From assembly GCA_964619785.1 (NCBI GenBank), contig CAZUGH010000001.1, positions 58,800-122,799 of the forward strand: a stretch of DNA of 64,000 nt, written 5' to 3'. The position numbers and the translations under genes were made by a program. This document shows, in pieces, positions 44,018 through 53,774 of the stretch; within the stretch, counting starts at the first letter, position 1; each line of letters begins with the position of its first letter. The notes under the pieces were generated by a model. It made no database searches, was not told the DNA's origin, and saw only the letters and a program-made list of their open reading frames with translations. This DNA is from CAZUGH01 sp964619785. Lineage in GTDB: Bacteria; Bacillota; Clostridia; Lachnospirales; Lachnospiraceae.

Positions 44018-45079
44018 TTATTCCTCCCAATGTAACAGTTCCTGCCGTAGTGCTTCAAGCAATTCACCCTCAGGAAGCTTGCGCACAACCTCTCCTTTTT
44101 TAATCAGCAAACCTTCGCCAATTCCTCCGGCGATTCCTATGTCTGCTTCTTTGGCCTCACCCGGTCCATTTACTACACAACCCATGACTGCCACTTTAAT
44201 ATCTAAGTCAAAATCACGTACCATCTCTTCCACTTTCCCTGCCAGCGAGATTAAATCAATCTGAGTTCGCCCACAAGTAGGACAAGAAACCACACTGATT
44301 CCTCCCTTGCGAAGTTCTAGTGTCTTAAGAATTAATTTGGCTGCCTCGATTTCCTTAACTGGATCACCAGTGAGTGACACACGAATTGTATTACCAATTC
44401 CCTGGTATAGAATTGCGCCTAGTCCAATCGATGACTTGATACTTCCGGAGTACACCGTACCTGATTCTGTAATTCCGACATGTAAAGGATAATCACATAC
44501 TTTTGCAATCATCTCATGTGCTTCAATACACATTAAAACATCAGAAGATTTAATACTAACAACCAAGTTGTCATATCCCATCTCTTCTATTATATGAACT
44601 TTATCCATAGCACTTTCAACAATACCAGCTGCTGTAACGCCATGGTATTTCTCAACTAATTCTTTTTCTAGCGAGCCACTATTGACCCCCACACGAATTG
44701 GTATATTCTTCGCTTTACATGCATCTACTACAGCTTGGATACGTTCCCTGCTACCAATATTTCCAGGATTGATACGTATTTTATCTGCACCATTCTCAAT
44801 CGCCGCTAATGCCAATTTATAATCAAAGTGAATATCTGCAACAATCGGAATATGAATATATTCTTTAATGGATGCAATCGCCTTAGCAGCTTCCAATGTA
44901 GGGACTGCAACACGAATAATCTCACAACCTGCTTTCTCTAATTGTAAAATCTGTGAAACAGTTGCTTTGACATCCTCTGTCTTTGTATTACACATTGATT
45001 GAATTGCTACAGGGTTCTTACCACCAATCGTCACAGAACCAATTGCAACTTCTCTCGTCTTCTCACGATATCTCTCCAT
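44018..45079 (-). CDS. ispG: (E)-4-hydroxy-3-methylbut-2-enyl-diphosphate synthase IspG
   Basis: About 353 residues. This 4Fe-4S enzyme converts MEcPP to HMBPP in the MEP isoprenoid pathway. An N-terminal TIM barrel precedes the iron-sulfur domain with SCPTCGRT and MGCVVNGPGEAKEADIG, which supply the cysteines. ATG 45079 is chosen because AAAGGTG precedes it; another ATG five codons earlier abuts the rseP stop. Together with dxr in the same operon it supports isoprenoid supply for undecaprenyl phosphate made by uppS. Confidence 0.97.
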   Translation of the reverse strand: MERYREKTREVAIGSVTIGGKNPVAIQSMCNTKTEDVKATVSQILQLEKAGCEIIRVAVPTLEAAKAIASIKEYIHIPIVADIHFDYKLALAAIENGADKIRINPGNIGSRERIQAVVDACKAKNIPIRVGVNSGSLEKELVEKYHGVTAAGIVESAMDKVHIIEEMGYDNLVVSIKSSDVLMCIEAHEMIAKVCDYPLHVGITESGTVYSGSIKSSIGLGAILYQGIGNTIRVSLTGDPVKEIEAAKLILKTLELRKGGISVVSCPTCGRTQIDLISLAGKVEEMVRDFDLDIKVAVMGCVVNGPGEAKEADIGIAGGIGEGLLIKKGEVVRKLPEGELLEALRQELLHWEE

Positions 45080-45094
45080 GGTATCACCTTTCAT

Positions 45095-46225
45095 CTAAAA
45101 TAACTTCACAATATCATTAAACATTACAAATACCATCAATACCATCAATGCAGCAAACCCTGCAAAGTTAACAACACCTTCAAATTTAGGGTTTAATGGT
45201 TTTCTCCGTATCCATTCAATAATTAAGAATAATAATCGTCCACCATCCAAAGCTGGAATTGGTAAGAGATTCATAACGCCAAGATTGGCGGATAATAAGA
45301 TACAGAAATTAATCAATGTCAGTACAATATTCTTTGTTGCATCTTGCGGGTCACTATTTGCTTTGGCACTATCAATCGAATCACCAACAATGTTAACAAT
45401 ACCAACCGGACCTGCGATATCATCCTTTGAAATCTTACCTCGAATTAATGAACCAACACTTTTAACTGTTGTCACAATCCAATATCGAACCTCATATGCT
45501 GAGTACTTCAAAGTTCCCAACGCATTGGTCTTAATTGGTTCTGCTCCATACGTAAAACCAAGCAAATAGCATTCGGTTCCATCCGACCTTTTAGTAAGTA
45601 CCGGCGTGACTTTTTTTGTTATCTCTTTGCCATCTCTCTCAATCGTTAATTCAACTGGTTCTCCATCTAGTGGTGAAAATTGAAAATACGAACTAATCTC
45701 TCGATTTAATACAATATTGCTACCATTAATCTCCGTAACGACATCTCCTGATTGGAAACCAGCGGCTTCCATCTGTCCACCTTTTTCCACATCACTAATC
45801 ACTGCCGGGTCATAGCCATGCATTCCAACAATAATAATAGAAAGAGCAAATGCTAAGATAAAGTTAAAAAATGGTCCTGCAAAAATAACTGACATTCTTG
45901 CATACACACTTTTATTATTAAAAGCATTTTCACTTTCTTCCTCAGTCTCTTCTCCTAACATCATGCAAGAACCACCAAATAGTAAAAGTTTTAAAGAATA
46001 CCAGGTGTGACCTGTAATATCTGCAATATCTTCTAATTGGTTTGTGTTTTTCAATATGAATACACGGAACCCATTATCACCCTTAACAACAGTGATAAGT
46101 CGAGGTCCCATACCGAGTGAAAATTCCTCCACTTGTATTCCATTAGCTTTTGCCAAACTAAAATGTCCTAACTCGTGAAATATAACAATTAAACTAAAAA
46201 TAATAACTGCAATTAATATGTTCAT
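45095..46225 (-). CDS. rseP: Site-2 metalloprotease RseP/RasP
   Basis: 376 residues. An intramembrane zinc protease with HELGH at about residue 18 in the first membrane segment, a PDZ domain (about 150-240) and the LLPIPALDGGRLLF motif that holds the third zinc ligand. In Gram-positives it clips anti-sigma factors and leftover signal peptides. The start ATG directly follows the dxr stop, with GGAGG upstream. Confidence 0.97.
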   Translation of the reverse strand: MNILIAVIIFSLIVIFHELGHFSLAKANGIQVEEFSLGMGPRLITVVKGDNGFRVFILKNTNQLEDIADITGHTWYSLKLLLFGGSCMMLGEETEEESENAFNNKSVYARMSVIFAGPFFNFILAFALSIIIVGMHGYDPAVISDVEKGGQMEAAGFQSGDVVTEINGSNIVLNREISSYFQFSPLDGEPVELTIERDGKEITKKVTPVLTKRSDGTECYLLGFTYGAEPIKTNALGTLKYSAYEVRYWIVTTVKSVGSLIRGKISKDDIAGPVGIVNIVGDSIDSAKANSDPQDATKNIVLTLINFCILLSANLGVMNLLPIPALDGGRLLFLIIEWIRRKPLNPKFEGVVNFAGFAALMVLMVFVMFNDIVKLF

Positions 46226-47380
46226 CTACTTCCTCCAACCCTGTTTTAAATATTGATACGTATCCTGCTCAACACTTAAAATCGTGTCCAAATCAGGATT
46301 TGTAATTGTTTCGTGATGCATCATTGCACTCTCAATCATTTGATAGATGTCGAGAAATGCTATCTTGCCTGCTAAGAACTGTGCTACCGCATATTCATTT
46401 GCCGCATTCATCACAGTAGTCATACTTCCGCCTTCATGTCCCGCATCATATGCTAATTGTAAACCAAGTAATGTATCCATTGGTGGTTTTTCAAATTTTA
46501 TCTCACATAGTGTATTAAAATCCAATCGCTCTCCCGCTAAGTATCTTCGCTCTGGATACGTCAGTGCATATTGGATTGGAAGTTTCATGTCTGGTGTGCC
46601 AAGTTGTGCTAATACAGCTCCATCTACTGTCTGAATCATAGAGTGAATGATACTTTTAGGTTGAACAACAACGCAGATATCATCAAAATCAACTCCAAAG
46701 AGCCAATTTGCTTCCAAAACTTCTAACCCTTTGTTTACCATGGTAGCAGAATCAATGGTAATTTTATTCCCCATCGTCCAGTTTGGATGACGCAACGCAT
46801 CTGCAACTGTTACATGTTCTAATTGTTCTTTTGTATATGTGCGAAATGGTCCACCGGAGGCAGTCAGATAAATCTTCTCTAATGCACTGTCTCCTTGTAC
46901 TCCCTGTAAACATTGAAAAATAGCAGAATGCTCACTATCAACGGGAAGAATTTGAACTTGGTATTCGCGTGCAAGTGACATAATAATATGTCCTGCTGTA
47001 ACTAATGTCTCTTTATTAGCCAGTGCAATATCTTTACCACTTTTAATTGCTTCAATAACAGGGCGTAACCCAATCATTCCTACCATAGCAGCAACAACGA
47101 CATTACATTCTGATAATGTAGCACATTGAATCAATCCGTCCATTCCTACAAGAATCCGGGTTGGTTCACCTTTTATCATCTGTTTTAAACGCATGGCATC
47201 TGATTCTTCCCAAATACATGCGTAATCTGGATGAAACTCTTTTATCTGTTCACTTAGTAGTGATATGTTCTTGCCTGCCGTTAATGCAACCACATGAAAA
47301 CGTTCCATATTTTCTCGAATCACATCACATGTCTGAGTTCCAATAGATCCAGTTGACCCCAAAATACATATATTTTTCAT
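46226..47380 (-). CDS. dxr: 1-deoxy-D-xylulose-5-phosphate reductoisomerase
   Basis: 384 residues. NADPH-dependent step of the MEP pathway. The nucleotide-binding GSTGSIGTQTCDVI opens the protein; ALANKETLV and PVDSEHSAIFQCL carry metal and substrate residues; LTASGGPFR is the flexible loop. The Shine-Dalgarno is weak (AAGTGAG). It lies between cdsA and rseP. Confidence 0.97.
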   Translation of the reverse strand: MKNICILGSTGSIGTQTCDVIRENMERFHVVALTAGKNISLLSEQIKEFHPDYACIWEESDAMRLKQMIKGEPTRILVGMDGLIQCATLSECNVVVAAMVGMIGLRPVIEAIKSGKDIALANKETLVTAGHIIMSLAREYQVQILPVDSEHSAIFQCLQGVQGDSALEKIYLTASGGPFRTYTKEQLEHVTVADALRHPNWTMGNKITIDSATMVNKGLEVLEANWLFGVDFDDICVVVQPKSIIHSMIQTVDGAVLAQLGTPDMKLPIQYALTYPERRYLAGERLDFNTLCEIKFEKPPMDTLLGLQLAYDAGHEGGSMTTVMNAANEYAVAQFLAGKIAFLDIYQMIESAMMHHETITNPDLDTILSVEQDTYQYLKQGWRK

Positions 47381-47399
47381 AGTAACTCACTTAAGCCTT

Positions 47400-48209
47400 T
47401 CACGATATTCTTGCTAAACAAAGAATAATATAGTACACAACAGGTGCAACAAAGATGATACTATCAAATCGATCTAAGATACCACCATGACCAGGAATGA
47501 TATCACCATAGTCTTTGATCCCATGATTTCGTTTAATCGCAGAGGCTGTTAAATCGCCTAATTGAGAAATGATAGAGCCAAATGCACCAATCAGAGCAAA
47601 TACAATATGTGGGCTAATCACAAATAAGCCTGTGTCATGATATAGAAATGAGAAGCCAAAACCAATTAGAGCTGCACCGATTACACCACCAATACATCCT
47701 TCTATTGTTTTCTTAGGACTAAGCTCACTAGGAAGCTTATGCTTACCAATTAACATACCCGTAAGATATGCTGAGGTATCAGAGCCCCATGCGCTTGCAA
47801 AAATCAACCATACAAATAGCTTACCATCCTCAAAACAACGAACCTGATATACATATGACATCAATACACCTACATATAATATTACGAAAAACATCATCGC
47901 AATATTCTCTGTTGTGTATCTTGGATATCTTAGCACATAGACAACAAGTAAAATAAGCAATGTGGCAACTAAAAGTCCCATGAAACAATCAGATCTTCCA
48001 AAATACAATAAAACATAATAGCCGACTAGTGAAAGATAACAGATAATGCCAATATGCTCTTTCTCCATCTTGATAGCTCTTAAAATCTCATATGTGCCAA
48101 CAAGCGAAACCAATCCTAATACTGCTAATAGAACATAGTCTCCTCGAACAAGAACTAGAATCGCAATAATAACCAAGACAATTCCGCTTAACAAGCGTTT
48201 TCCAAACAT
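47400..48209 (-). CDS. cdsA: Phosphatidate cytidylyltransferase
   Basis: About 269 residues with eight or so membrane segments. It makes CDP-diacylglycerol, the branch point of phospholipid synthesis. The C-terminal signature appears as IKRNHGIKDYGDIIPGHGGILDR, of which KDYGDIIPGHGG is the core. ATG 48209 follows AGGAGG by five bases; the frame open upstream overlaps uppS and has no binding site. Confidence 0.96.
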   Translation of the reverse strand: MFGKRLLSGIVLVIIAILVLVRGDYVLLAVLGLVSLVGTYEILRAIKMEKEHIGIICYLSLVGYYVLLYFGRSDCFMGLLVATLLILLVVYVLRYPRYTTENIAMMFFVILYVGVLMSYVYQVRCFEDGKLFVWLIFASAWGSDTSAYLTGMLIGKHKLPSELSPKKTIEGCIGGVIGAALIGFGFSFLYHDTGLFVISPHIVFALIGAFGSIISQLGDLTASAIKRNHGIKDYGDIIPGHGGILDRFDSIIFVAPVVYYIILCLARIS

Positions 48210-48225
48210 GTCTTCCTCCTTGAAA

Positions 48226-48939
48226 CTAAACCGCTCCGAATCTACGGTCTCTAGTATTGTAAAACTCAACAGCTTTTCTCAATTCTTTGCCATCAAAGTC
48301 AGGCCAAAGAACATCTGTAAAATAGAATTCCGAGTAACCAAGCTGCCATAATAAGAAATTTGACAATCTCTGTTCTCCGCTTGTGCGAATCATTAAATCT
48401 GGATCTGGAATTCCCTTTGTATCTAAATAATCAGCAAACATCACTTCATCAATATTTTCAATGGCGACCTTGTCGTCCTTGACATCCTGACATAATTTAC
48501 GAATGCTTCGAATCATCTCATCACGACTTCCATAATTTAGTGCAACCTGAAAATGAAGACCCGTATTATCCTTAGAAACACGTTCAAGCTCTGTAATTTC
48601 ATCCTGAAACTCCTGATCTAATACACTGATATCTCCGATTACTTTAACATTCATGTTATTCTTGGTACTTCGTTTGATACAATCACTCAAATATTGATGA
48701 AGAAGTTTCATCAATGCATTCACTTCTTTTTCAGGTCTCTTCCAATTCTCCGTGGAAAAAGCATATACCGTCAAGTACTTAATCCCTAGTTTGTCACATT
48801 CTTCACAAATTTTTTCAACATTTTTACTTCCCTGTGCGTGACCAACATTGCGTGGAAGCATTCTCTTTTTTGCCCAACGACCGTTGCCATCTAATATGAT
48901 AGCTACATGGTTTGGTATCTTCATATCTGCTAAATCCAT
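48226..48939 (-). CDS. uppS: Isoprenyl transferase (undecaprenyl diphosphate synthase)
   Basis: About 237 residues. It condenses IPP with FPP to the C55 carrier for wall synthesis. The Asp of VAIILDGNGRWAKKR binds the diphosphate; LTVYAFSTENWKRP and LMIRTSGEQRLSNFLLWQ are further signatures. ATG 48939 follows AAAGGA by five bases; an upstream in-frame start adds 17 unlikely residues. Confidence 0.97.
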   Translation of the reverse strand: MDLADMKIPNHVAIILDGNGRWAKKRMLPRNVGHAQGSKNVEKICEECDKLGIKYLTVYAFSTENWKRPEKEVNALMKLLHQYLSDCIKRSTKNNMNVKVIGDISVLDQEFQDEITELERVSKDNTGLHFQVALNYGSRDEMIRSIRKLCQDVKDDKVAIENIDEVMFADYLDTKGIPDPDLMIRTSGEQRLSNFLLWQLGYSEFYFTDVLWPDFDGKELRKAVEFYNTRDRRFGAV

Positions 48940-49013
48940 AGTCTTCCTTTCATCAATAATACAGGACAGAATACCACTGATTATCAGCAATAACCTCTGC
49001 CCTGTGTATCATC

Positions 49014-49568
49014 TTATACGGTAAGAATCTCCTGTGATTTAAGTTCAACAGAAGAATCCACTTCTCCAATATACTTATCTGTCATCTTCTGAATCTTATC
49101 TTCTAATTCTTTGCCTTCATCCTCAGAAAGTTCATTTGCCTTTACCTGTTTCTTAACAGCATCATTGGCATCTCTACGAATATTACGGATTGCAACTTTG
49201 CTCGCCTCGCCTTTTTTCTTAACATCCTTTACTAAATCCTTACGTCTTTCTTCTGTAAGTTCTGGGAATACAAGACGAATGACTTTACCATCATTAGCTG
49301 GATTAATTCCGATATCCGATGTCATGATAGCTTTCTCAATCTCTTTAATCAAGCTGTTCTCCCAAGGTTGAATCTGAATCATACGTGCCTCTGGTACAGA
49401 GATATTAGCAACACTCTGTAAAGGAGATGGTGTTCCATAATAATCAACTGTAATTTTATCGAGAATATGTGGGTTTGCACGACCTGCGCGAATTGATGTG
49501 AAATCATCTAAAAGCGCACCGTGTGACTTTACCATCTTGTCTTCAAAAATACTTAAATCAAAATCCAT
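49014..49568 (-). CDS. frr: Ribosome recycling factor
   Basis: 184 residues, the family length. It splits post-termination ribosomes with EF-G. Signatures are the N-terminal FTSIRAGRANPHILDKI, ARMIQIQPWENS and the PELTEERRKDLVK helix. It follows pyrH by 23 bases, the order conserved in most bacteria, with AGGAGG upstream. Confidence 0.98.
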   Translation of the reverse strand: MDFDLSIFEDKMVKSHGALLDDFTSIRAGRANPHILDKITVDYYGTPSPLQSVANISVPEARMIQIQPWENSLIKEIEKAIMTSDIGINPANDGKVIRLVFPELTEERRKDLVKDVKKKGEASKVAIRNIRRDANDAVKKQVKANELSEDEGKELEDKIQKMTDKYIGEVDSSVELKSQEILTV

Positions 49569-49591
49569 TATAATTATTCCTCCTAATTTCC

Positions 49592-50299
49592 TTATTCAAC
49601 TGTGATAATGGTACCTGTACATTGACCATTCACCGTGTTAACAATACTATTGTCTTCATTTAATCCAAATACCATCATTGGCATCTTGTTCTCATAACAC
49701 AAAACGGCAGCAGCCAAATCAACAACACCTAGCTTTTCATCAATTACTTTTGAAATTGGCAATGTATCATATTTCTTCGCAGCCGGATTCTTCATTGGAT
49801 CACTGTCATATACACCATCAATTGACTTCGCAGCCAAAATAATGTCTGCGTCTATCTCAATCGCACGCAATGCAGTTGCTGTATCTGTTGAGAAGTATGG
49901 ATGACCCGTACCACCTGCTAGAAATACAACCATATTCTTGGCTAAATATTTATTTACTCGGTCTTTTGAAAATAATTTTGTAAAAGAGCCAACCTCAAAT
50001 GGTGTTAGAACCTGAGTCATTAATCCCACATATCTACAAATCTCTGACATATAGACACAATTCATAATCGTAGCCATCATACCAATCTGATCTGCTTTTG
50101 TACGATCAATTGTCTCACTCGTTCTACCTCTCCAGAAATTGCCGCCACCAATAACAATCGCAACTTCCGTACCACCATCTACTAATTCCTTAATCTGTTT
50201 TGCAACTCCAATACAAGTTGCTTCGTCAAATCCAGTACCTTTGCCACCAGACAACGCTTCGCCACTAAGTTTTAATAAAACTCGCTTATATTTACTCAT
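49592..50299 (-). CDS. pyrH: Uridylate kinase
   Basis: About 235 residues of the amino-acid kinase fold. It phosphorylates UMP to UDP and is feedback-inhibited by UTP. VLLKLSGEAL, VIGGGNFWRG, FLAGGTGHPYFSTDTATALR and YDSDPMKNP are diagnostic. ATG 50299 follows GGAGG by five bases. It follows the bactofilin gene by 12 bases. Confidence 0.98.
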   Translation of the reverse strand: MSKYKRVLLKLSGEALSGGKGTGFDEATCIGVAKQIKELVDGGTEVAIVIGGGNFWRGRTSETIDRTKADQIGMMATIMNCVYMSEICRYVGLMTQVLTPFEVGSFTKLFSKDRVNKYLAKNMVVFLAGGTGHPYFSTDTATALRAIEIDADIILAAKSIDGVYDSDPMKNPAAKKYDTLPISKVIDEKLGVVDLAAAVLCYENKMPMMVFGLNEDNSIVNTVNGQCTGTIITVE

Positions 50300-50311
50300 C
50301 GTATCCTCCAT

Positions 50312-51139
50312 CTATTCAAAGAATGAATCTAAATCTACATTCGCATATGTCATAGAACAATTACCATCAATCACTGCGCCTGTATTTATCTGAATGGATT
50401 TAGCAACAATATCGCCTTTGACTACGGCAGTAGAATCAAGAACAACCGGGCCATCTACTTCGATAGAGCCTTTCACTGCTCCTGCAACTACTAAGGACTC
50501 ACTTGTAATCGTACCAATTACAACGGTACCAACGCCAACCTTTACTCTTCCTTCACTTGTTAAATCACCTTCAAGACGAGCAGTATTTACATAAATCTCA
50601 GCTGCGGTAGAATTACCTGCCACTTTACCTGTAATTGTAAGTTTACCCTTACAATCTACATCACCAACAATTGTTCCTTTCACAACCAAAGAGGTATCTG
50701 ACTGAATTCCACCATTAATCGTAGTACCTTGAGTAATCACAGTCTCTTCGCCTTCTGAGCTACCGAGTGTCTCTACTATCTCTTCTTCCATCATTTCATT
50801 CTCTTCCACTTCTATTTCCTCCTCTTCGTCAGCCACAATATCTTCTACTATCTCTTCTGAAACAGCCTCGTTCATATCCTGTGGTTCTTCTTCATCTATC
50901 TCTTCTGACTCTGTATCCAAATCGACTTCTTCAATATCGCTGTCTTCCTCTAAGTCAGTCTCCTCAACGGATGAATCAAGCCCCTGAAGTACAGACTCCA
51001 TCTCTTCTTTCACCTGTTGTTCAAGAGATACATCCGCATCTTCTTCACCTTCATTTTCAACCACATGTTCTTCTATCGTATCACCTAATTCATTCACAGA
51101 CTGTACGATGTCTTCTTTTAAATCTTTAAAAAAACTCAT
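50312..51139 (-). CDS. Bactofilin-family protein with acidic N-terminal region
   Basis: 275 residues. The C-terminal half (about 130-270) is a bactofilin beta-helix, with repeated G-x-(I/V)-x-G-D elements such as VVKGTIVGDVDCKGKL and VVLDSTAVVKGDIVAKS. Bactofilins polymerise without nucleotide and organise wall or polar structures. The first 125 or so residues are extremely acidic (Glu/Asp runs) and probably disordered; most bactofilins have only short tails. The gene lies between the deacetylase and pyrH genes and may be the first of the pyrH unit. Confidence 0.9.
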   Translation of the reverse strand: MSFFKDLKEDIVQSVNELGDTIEEHVVENEGEEDADVSLEQQVKEEMESVLQGLDSSVEETDLEEDSDIEEVDLDTESEEIDEEEPQDMNEAVSEEIVEDIVADEEEEIEVEENEMMEEEIVETLGSSEGEETVITQGTTINGGIQSDTSLVVKGTIVGDVDCKGKLTITGKVAGNSTAAEIYVNTARLEGDLTSEGRVKVGVGTVVIGTITSESLVVAGAVKGSIEVDGPVVLDSTAVVKGDIVAKSIQINTGAVIDGNCSMTYANVDLDSFFE

Positions 51140-51156
51140 TACATATCCTCCTATTG

Positions 51157-52038
51157 TTATTCTGCATGCCGTATTGGCGTAGTATCTTCATCAATCGGGA
51201 GTAACGAATACCCCTCGGATTGTAGTTGATGAATTAGCTCTTTGATTGAATCAGCCGTCGTTCTCTTATCAGATGCATCATGCATCTGAACCATAGAAAC
51301 AGGAAATTGCTCAACACCCTTTAGAACATTATCTATCATCTGTTGTTTGGTTAGCTGCTTGCCTGTGTTATCTCCATTCACGACGTTCCAGTCATAGTAA
51401 GAGATTCCTTTCTTTTGCAATACCTGAAACAACTGTTTCATTGGTACTTTGCTTCCCTGGTAACCACTTCCACCAGGAAAACGATAAACCATACTGGTGA
51501 CTCCCGTCACCTTCTGTAGATAATCTTGCAATTTTACCAAATCATTTGTAAATGACTCCTCACTTTTATACAACTCATTATATATATGAGAAAATGAATG
51601 CATACCTAATGTATGTCCTTCATCTACAATTCGTCTATAAATTCTCTTCGAATAAGAATCCGTGTGACCTATCACAAAAAATGTGGCTTTCACATTTTCA
51701 TTCTTCAAGACATCTAAAATTCTCTCCGTCTGTTGACTTGGACCATCTTCAAATGTCAGATAAACTTTCTTCTCGTCTGTAACCTCCGGAGTCTGCGATG
51801 GTTTTGGACTCTTCACTTGAGCCTTTACCACATTAGCATCACCTTGCACTGTCTCTTTTGTATCCGATAAACGTCGTATCTCCTGTTCTAGTGTTCGAAT
51901 TCGAAACATAAGAATAATTGACACAATCGTAGGAATAACAATACATGCTGTGATTAGAACGACAATTCCTCTCTTAATCCTTTTAATACGTTTTTTTCGA
52001 TATTCCTGTGTGTTTTTATCCTTTCCTCTACTGTCCAA
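51157..52038 (-). CDS. Membrane-anchored polysaccharide deacetylase
   Basis: About 293 residues from TTG 52038, eight bases after AAGGAGG. A basic N-terminus and one membrane helix (VVLITACIVIPTIVSIILM) anchor an extracellular NodB domain (about 95-290). Motifs are TFEDGPS, HSFSHIY (zinc histidines), RFPGGSG, DWNVVNGD and VQMHDA. The first motif normally reads TFDDGPS; here the catalytic-base Asp is Glu while the zinc Asp is kept. The likely substrate is peptidoglycan GlcNAc or another acetylated glycan; activity may be altered. Confidence 0.88.
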   Translation of the reverse strand: MDSRGKDKNTQEYRKKRIKRIKRGIVVLITACIVIPTIVSIILMFRIRTLEQEIRRLSDTKETVQGDANVVKAQVKSPKPSQTPEVTDEKKVYLTFEDGPSQQTERILDVLKNENVKATFFVIGHTDSYSKRIYRRIVDEGHTLGMHSFSHIYNELYKSEESFTNDLVKLQDYLQKVTGVTSMVYRFPGGSGYQGSKVPMKQLFQVLQKKGISYYDWNVVNGDNTGKQLTKQQMIDNVLKGVEQFPVSMVQMHDASDKRTTADSIKELIHQLQSEGYSLLPIDEDTTPIRHAE

Positions 52039-52112
52039 GCACACTACCTCCTTAGAACCCATATTGTTCATTTTATCATAAATCAATACTAATGGAAAGA
52101 ACAAATTTAACA

Positions 52113-53666
52113 TCATTGTTCCTGTTCGAATCTCCAGCCAAAAGTCTTAAATAGGATATCCATCATCTGTTTTTTCTCAAAGGGCTTTGATAAATGATAA
52201 TCCATTCCACTTTTTGATGTTCTATGTAAATCCGCCTGAAACACATCTGCAGTCATCGCAACAATGACGATTGAATCTGCATCTCTTTTCCCCGAATTTC
52301 GAATATGTGCTGTCGCTTCACGACCATTCATACGAGGCATCATAATATCCATGAAAATAATATCATAATAATAATCTGGTTGCGACTGATACTGTGCCAA
52401 CGCCTCTAAACCATCACATGCCGTATCAACCATCAACCCCATACTTGCTAATTGTATGCTTGCAATCTGTCGATTGATTTCATTATCTTCAACAAGCAAA
52501 CATCGTTTACCAGAATAATCAGCAAAATTTTCTTCTTTTGTCAACTCCTTCTTACTTCCATATGCAACCTCTAGTTCGAGCGTTACCGTTGTTCCCTGAT
52601 TCAACTCGCTATCAATGCAAATCTTTCCACCCATCAATTCAACTAAAAACTTAGAAATCGTAAGTCCCAATCCTGAACCATCTTCATTTTCCATTCTTTT
52701 TTCTTGTATAAATGGTGAAAACGCCTTCTGTTTAAACTCCTTAGACATTCCTATTCCATTATCTTGTATAACAACTTTTGACAATACATTTCTGTTATCA
52801 ATAATCTTACCAGATATCTCACAACAAATATGACCACCTGGCTTGGTATACTTAATAGCATTGGAAAATATATTCATCAACACCTGTAAAATTCTACTCC
52901 GGTCAGAATAAATACAGCGAATCAATTCTTGTTTTCTATTAATATCTAATGCAATATTCTTCTGATCTGCTAATGGCTTAATCATTTGTTCTAATTCTTC
53001 CGTCAGGGAAATGATATCTACTTCTTCATTCTTAAGTGTAAGCGTCCCCTCTTCAATCTTAGTCATGTCTAGAACGTTATTAATCATTATACTCAAGTGT
53101 CTAGCAGAGACTCTGGCTGTTGATAGATATTGATTGGAATGGTATGGCTCTTCACCCATCGCAATATCCAACATTCCACATATGCCATTTAACGGAGTAC
53201 ACATCTCATGTGACATATGCGACATAAAATCCTCCTTCGCATCTAATGCCTCTTCTAACTCATGCTTACGTTCTTCTTCCCGTTTTAATGTGTCAAGATA
53301 AAATACAAGGTTCTTAATTCGGTGTAATAGCACCTGTGGATCAAATGGCCGAATAATCAAATCAAATGCACCGAGTTCAAGTGCTTTAATCTCATCGCCA
53401 CGATTATCCAATGTCGTAATAACAATCACCGGAATATTTTCTATTACCGGATTTTTTGCTTTGCATTCAAGCATCTCAAATCCATCCATCACAGGCATCA
53501 TAATATCCGTCAAAATCAAATCAATTCCTGGATTCTCACACATAATTCTAAGTGCATCTTCTCCATTTACCGCCTCTATAATATCATATTTGTCTGATAG
53601 AATTGCAACAAGAAACGCACGATTAATCGACATATCCTCGACAACTAATATGGTATTCTTCTTCAT
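52113..53666 (-). CDS. Hybrid sensor: receiver - histidine kinase - receiver
   Basis: About 517 residues, no membrane segment, so cytoplasmic. Order: REC domain (about 5-120, phospho-Asp in LILTDIMMPVMDG), coiled-coil linker, HisKA with FMSHMSHEMCTPLNG (His about 153), HATPase with the N box MNIFSNAIKYT and G boxes DNGIGM and GSGLGLTISK, then a second REC (about 390-510, Asp in IIFMDIMMPRMNG). It likely receives phosphate from another kinase and passes it on. ATG 53666 is preferred from the domain start although the binding site is weak. No output partner is adjacent. Confidence 0.92.
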   Translation of the reverse strand: MKKNTILVVEDMSINRAFLVAILSDKYDIIEAVNGEDALRIMCENPGIDLILTDIMMPVMDGFEMLECKAKNPVIENIPVIVITTLDNRGDEIKALELGAFDLIIRPFDPQVLLHRIKNLVFYLDTLKREEERKHELEEALDAKEDFMSHMSHEMCTPLNGICGMLDIAMGEEPYHSNQYLSTARVSARHLSIMINNVLDMTKIEEGTLTLKNEEVDIISLTEELEQMIKPLADQKNIALDINRKQELIRCIYSDRSRILQVLMNIFSNAIKYTKPGGHICCEISGKIIDNRNVLSKVVIQDNGIGMSKEFKQKAFSPFIQEKRMENEDGSGLGLTISKFLVELMGGKICIDSELNQGTTVTLELEVAYGSKKELTKEENFADYSGKRCLLVEDNEINRQIASIQLASMGLMVDTACDGLEALAQYQSQPDYYYDIIFMDIMMPRMNGREATAHIRNSGKRDADSIVIVAMTADVFQADLHRTSKSGMDYHLSKPFEKKQMMDILFKTFGWRFEQEQ

Positions 53667-53774
53667 AACAAAAACCCCGCTCATATTTTGTAATAATACT
53701 ATATCATAAACTTTCATTGTTTTCCAATAAATCATATGAAAAAATATAAGTTATCAATAGAAAGGAGCTTACGA

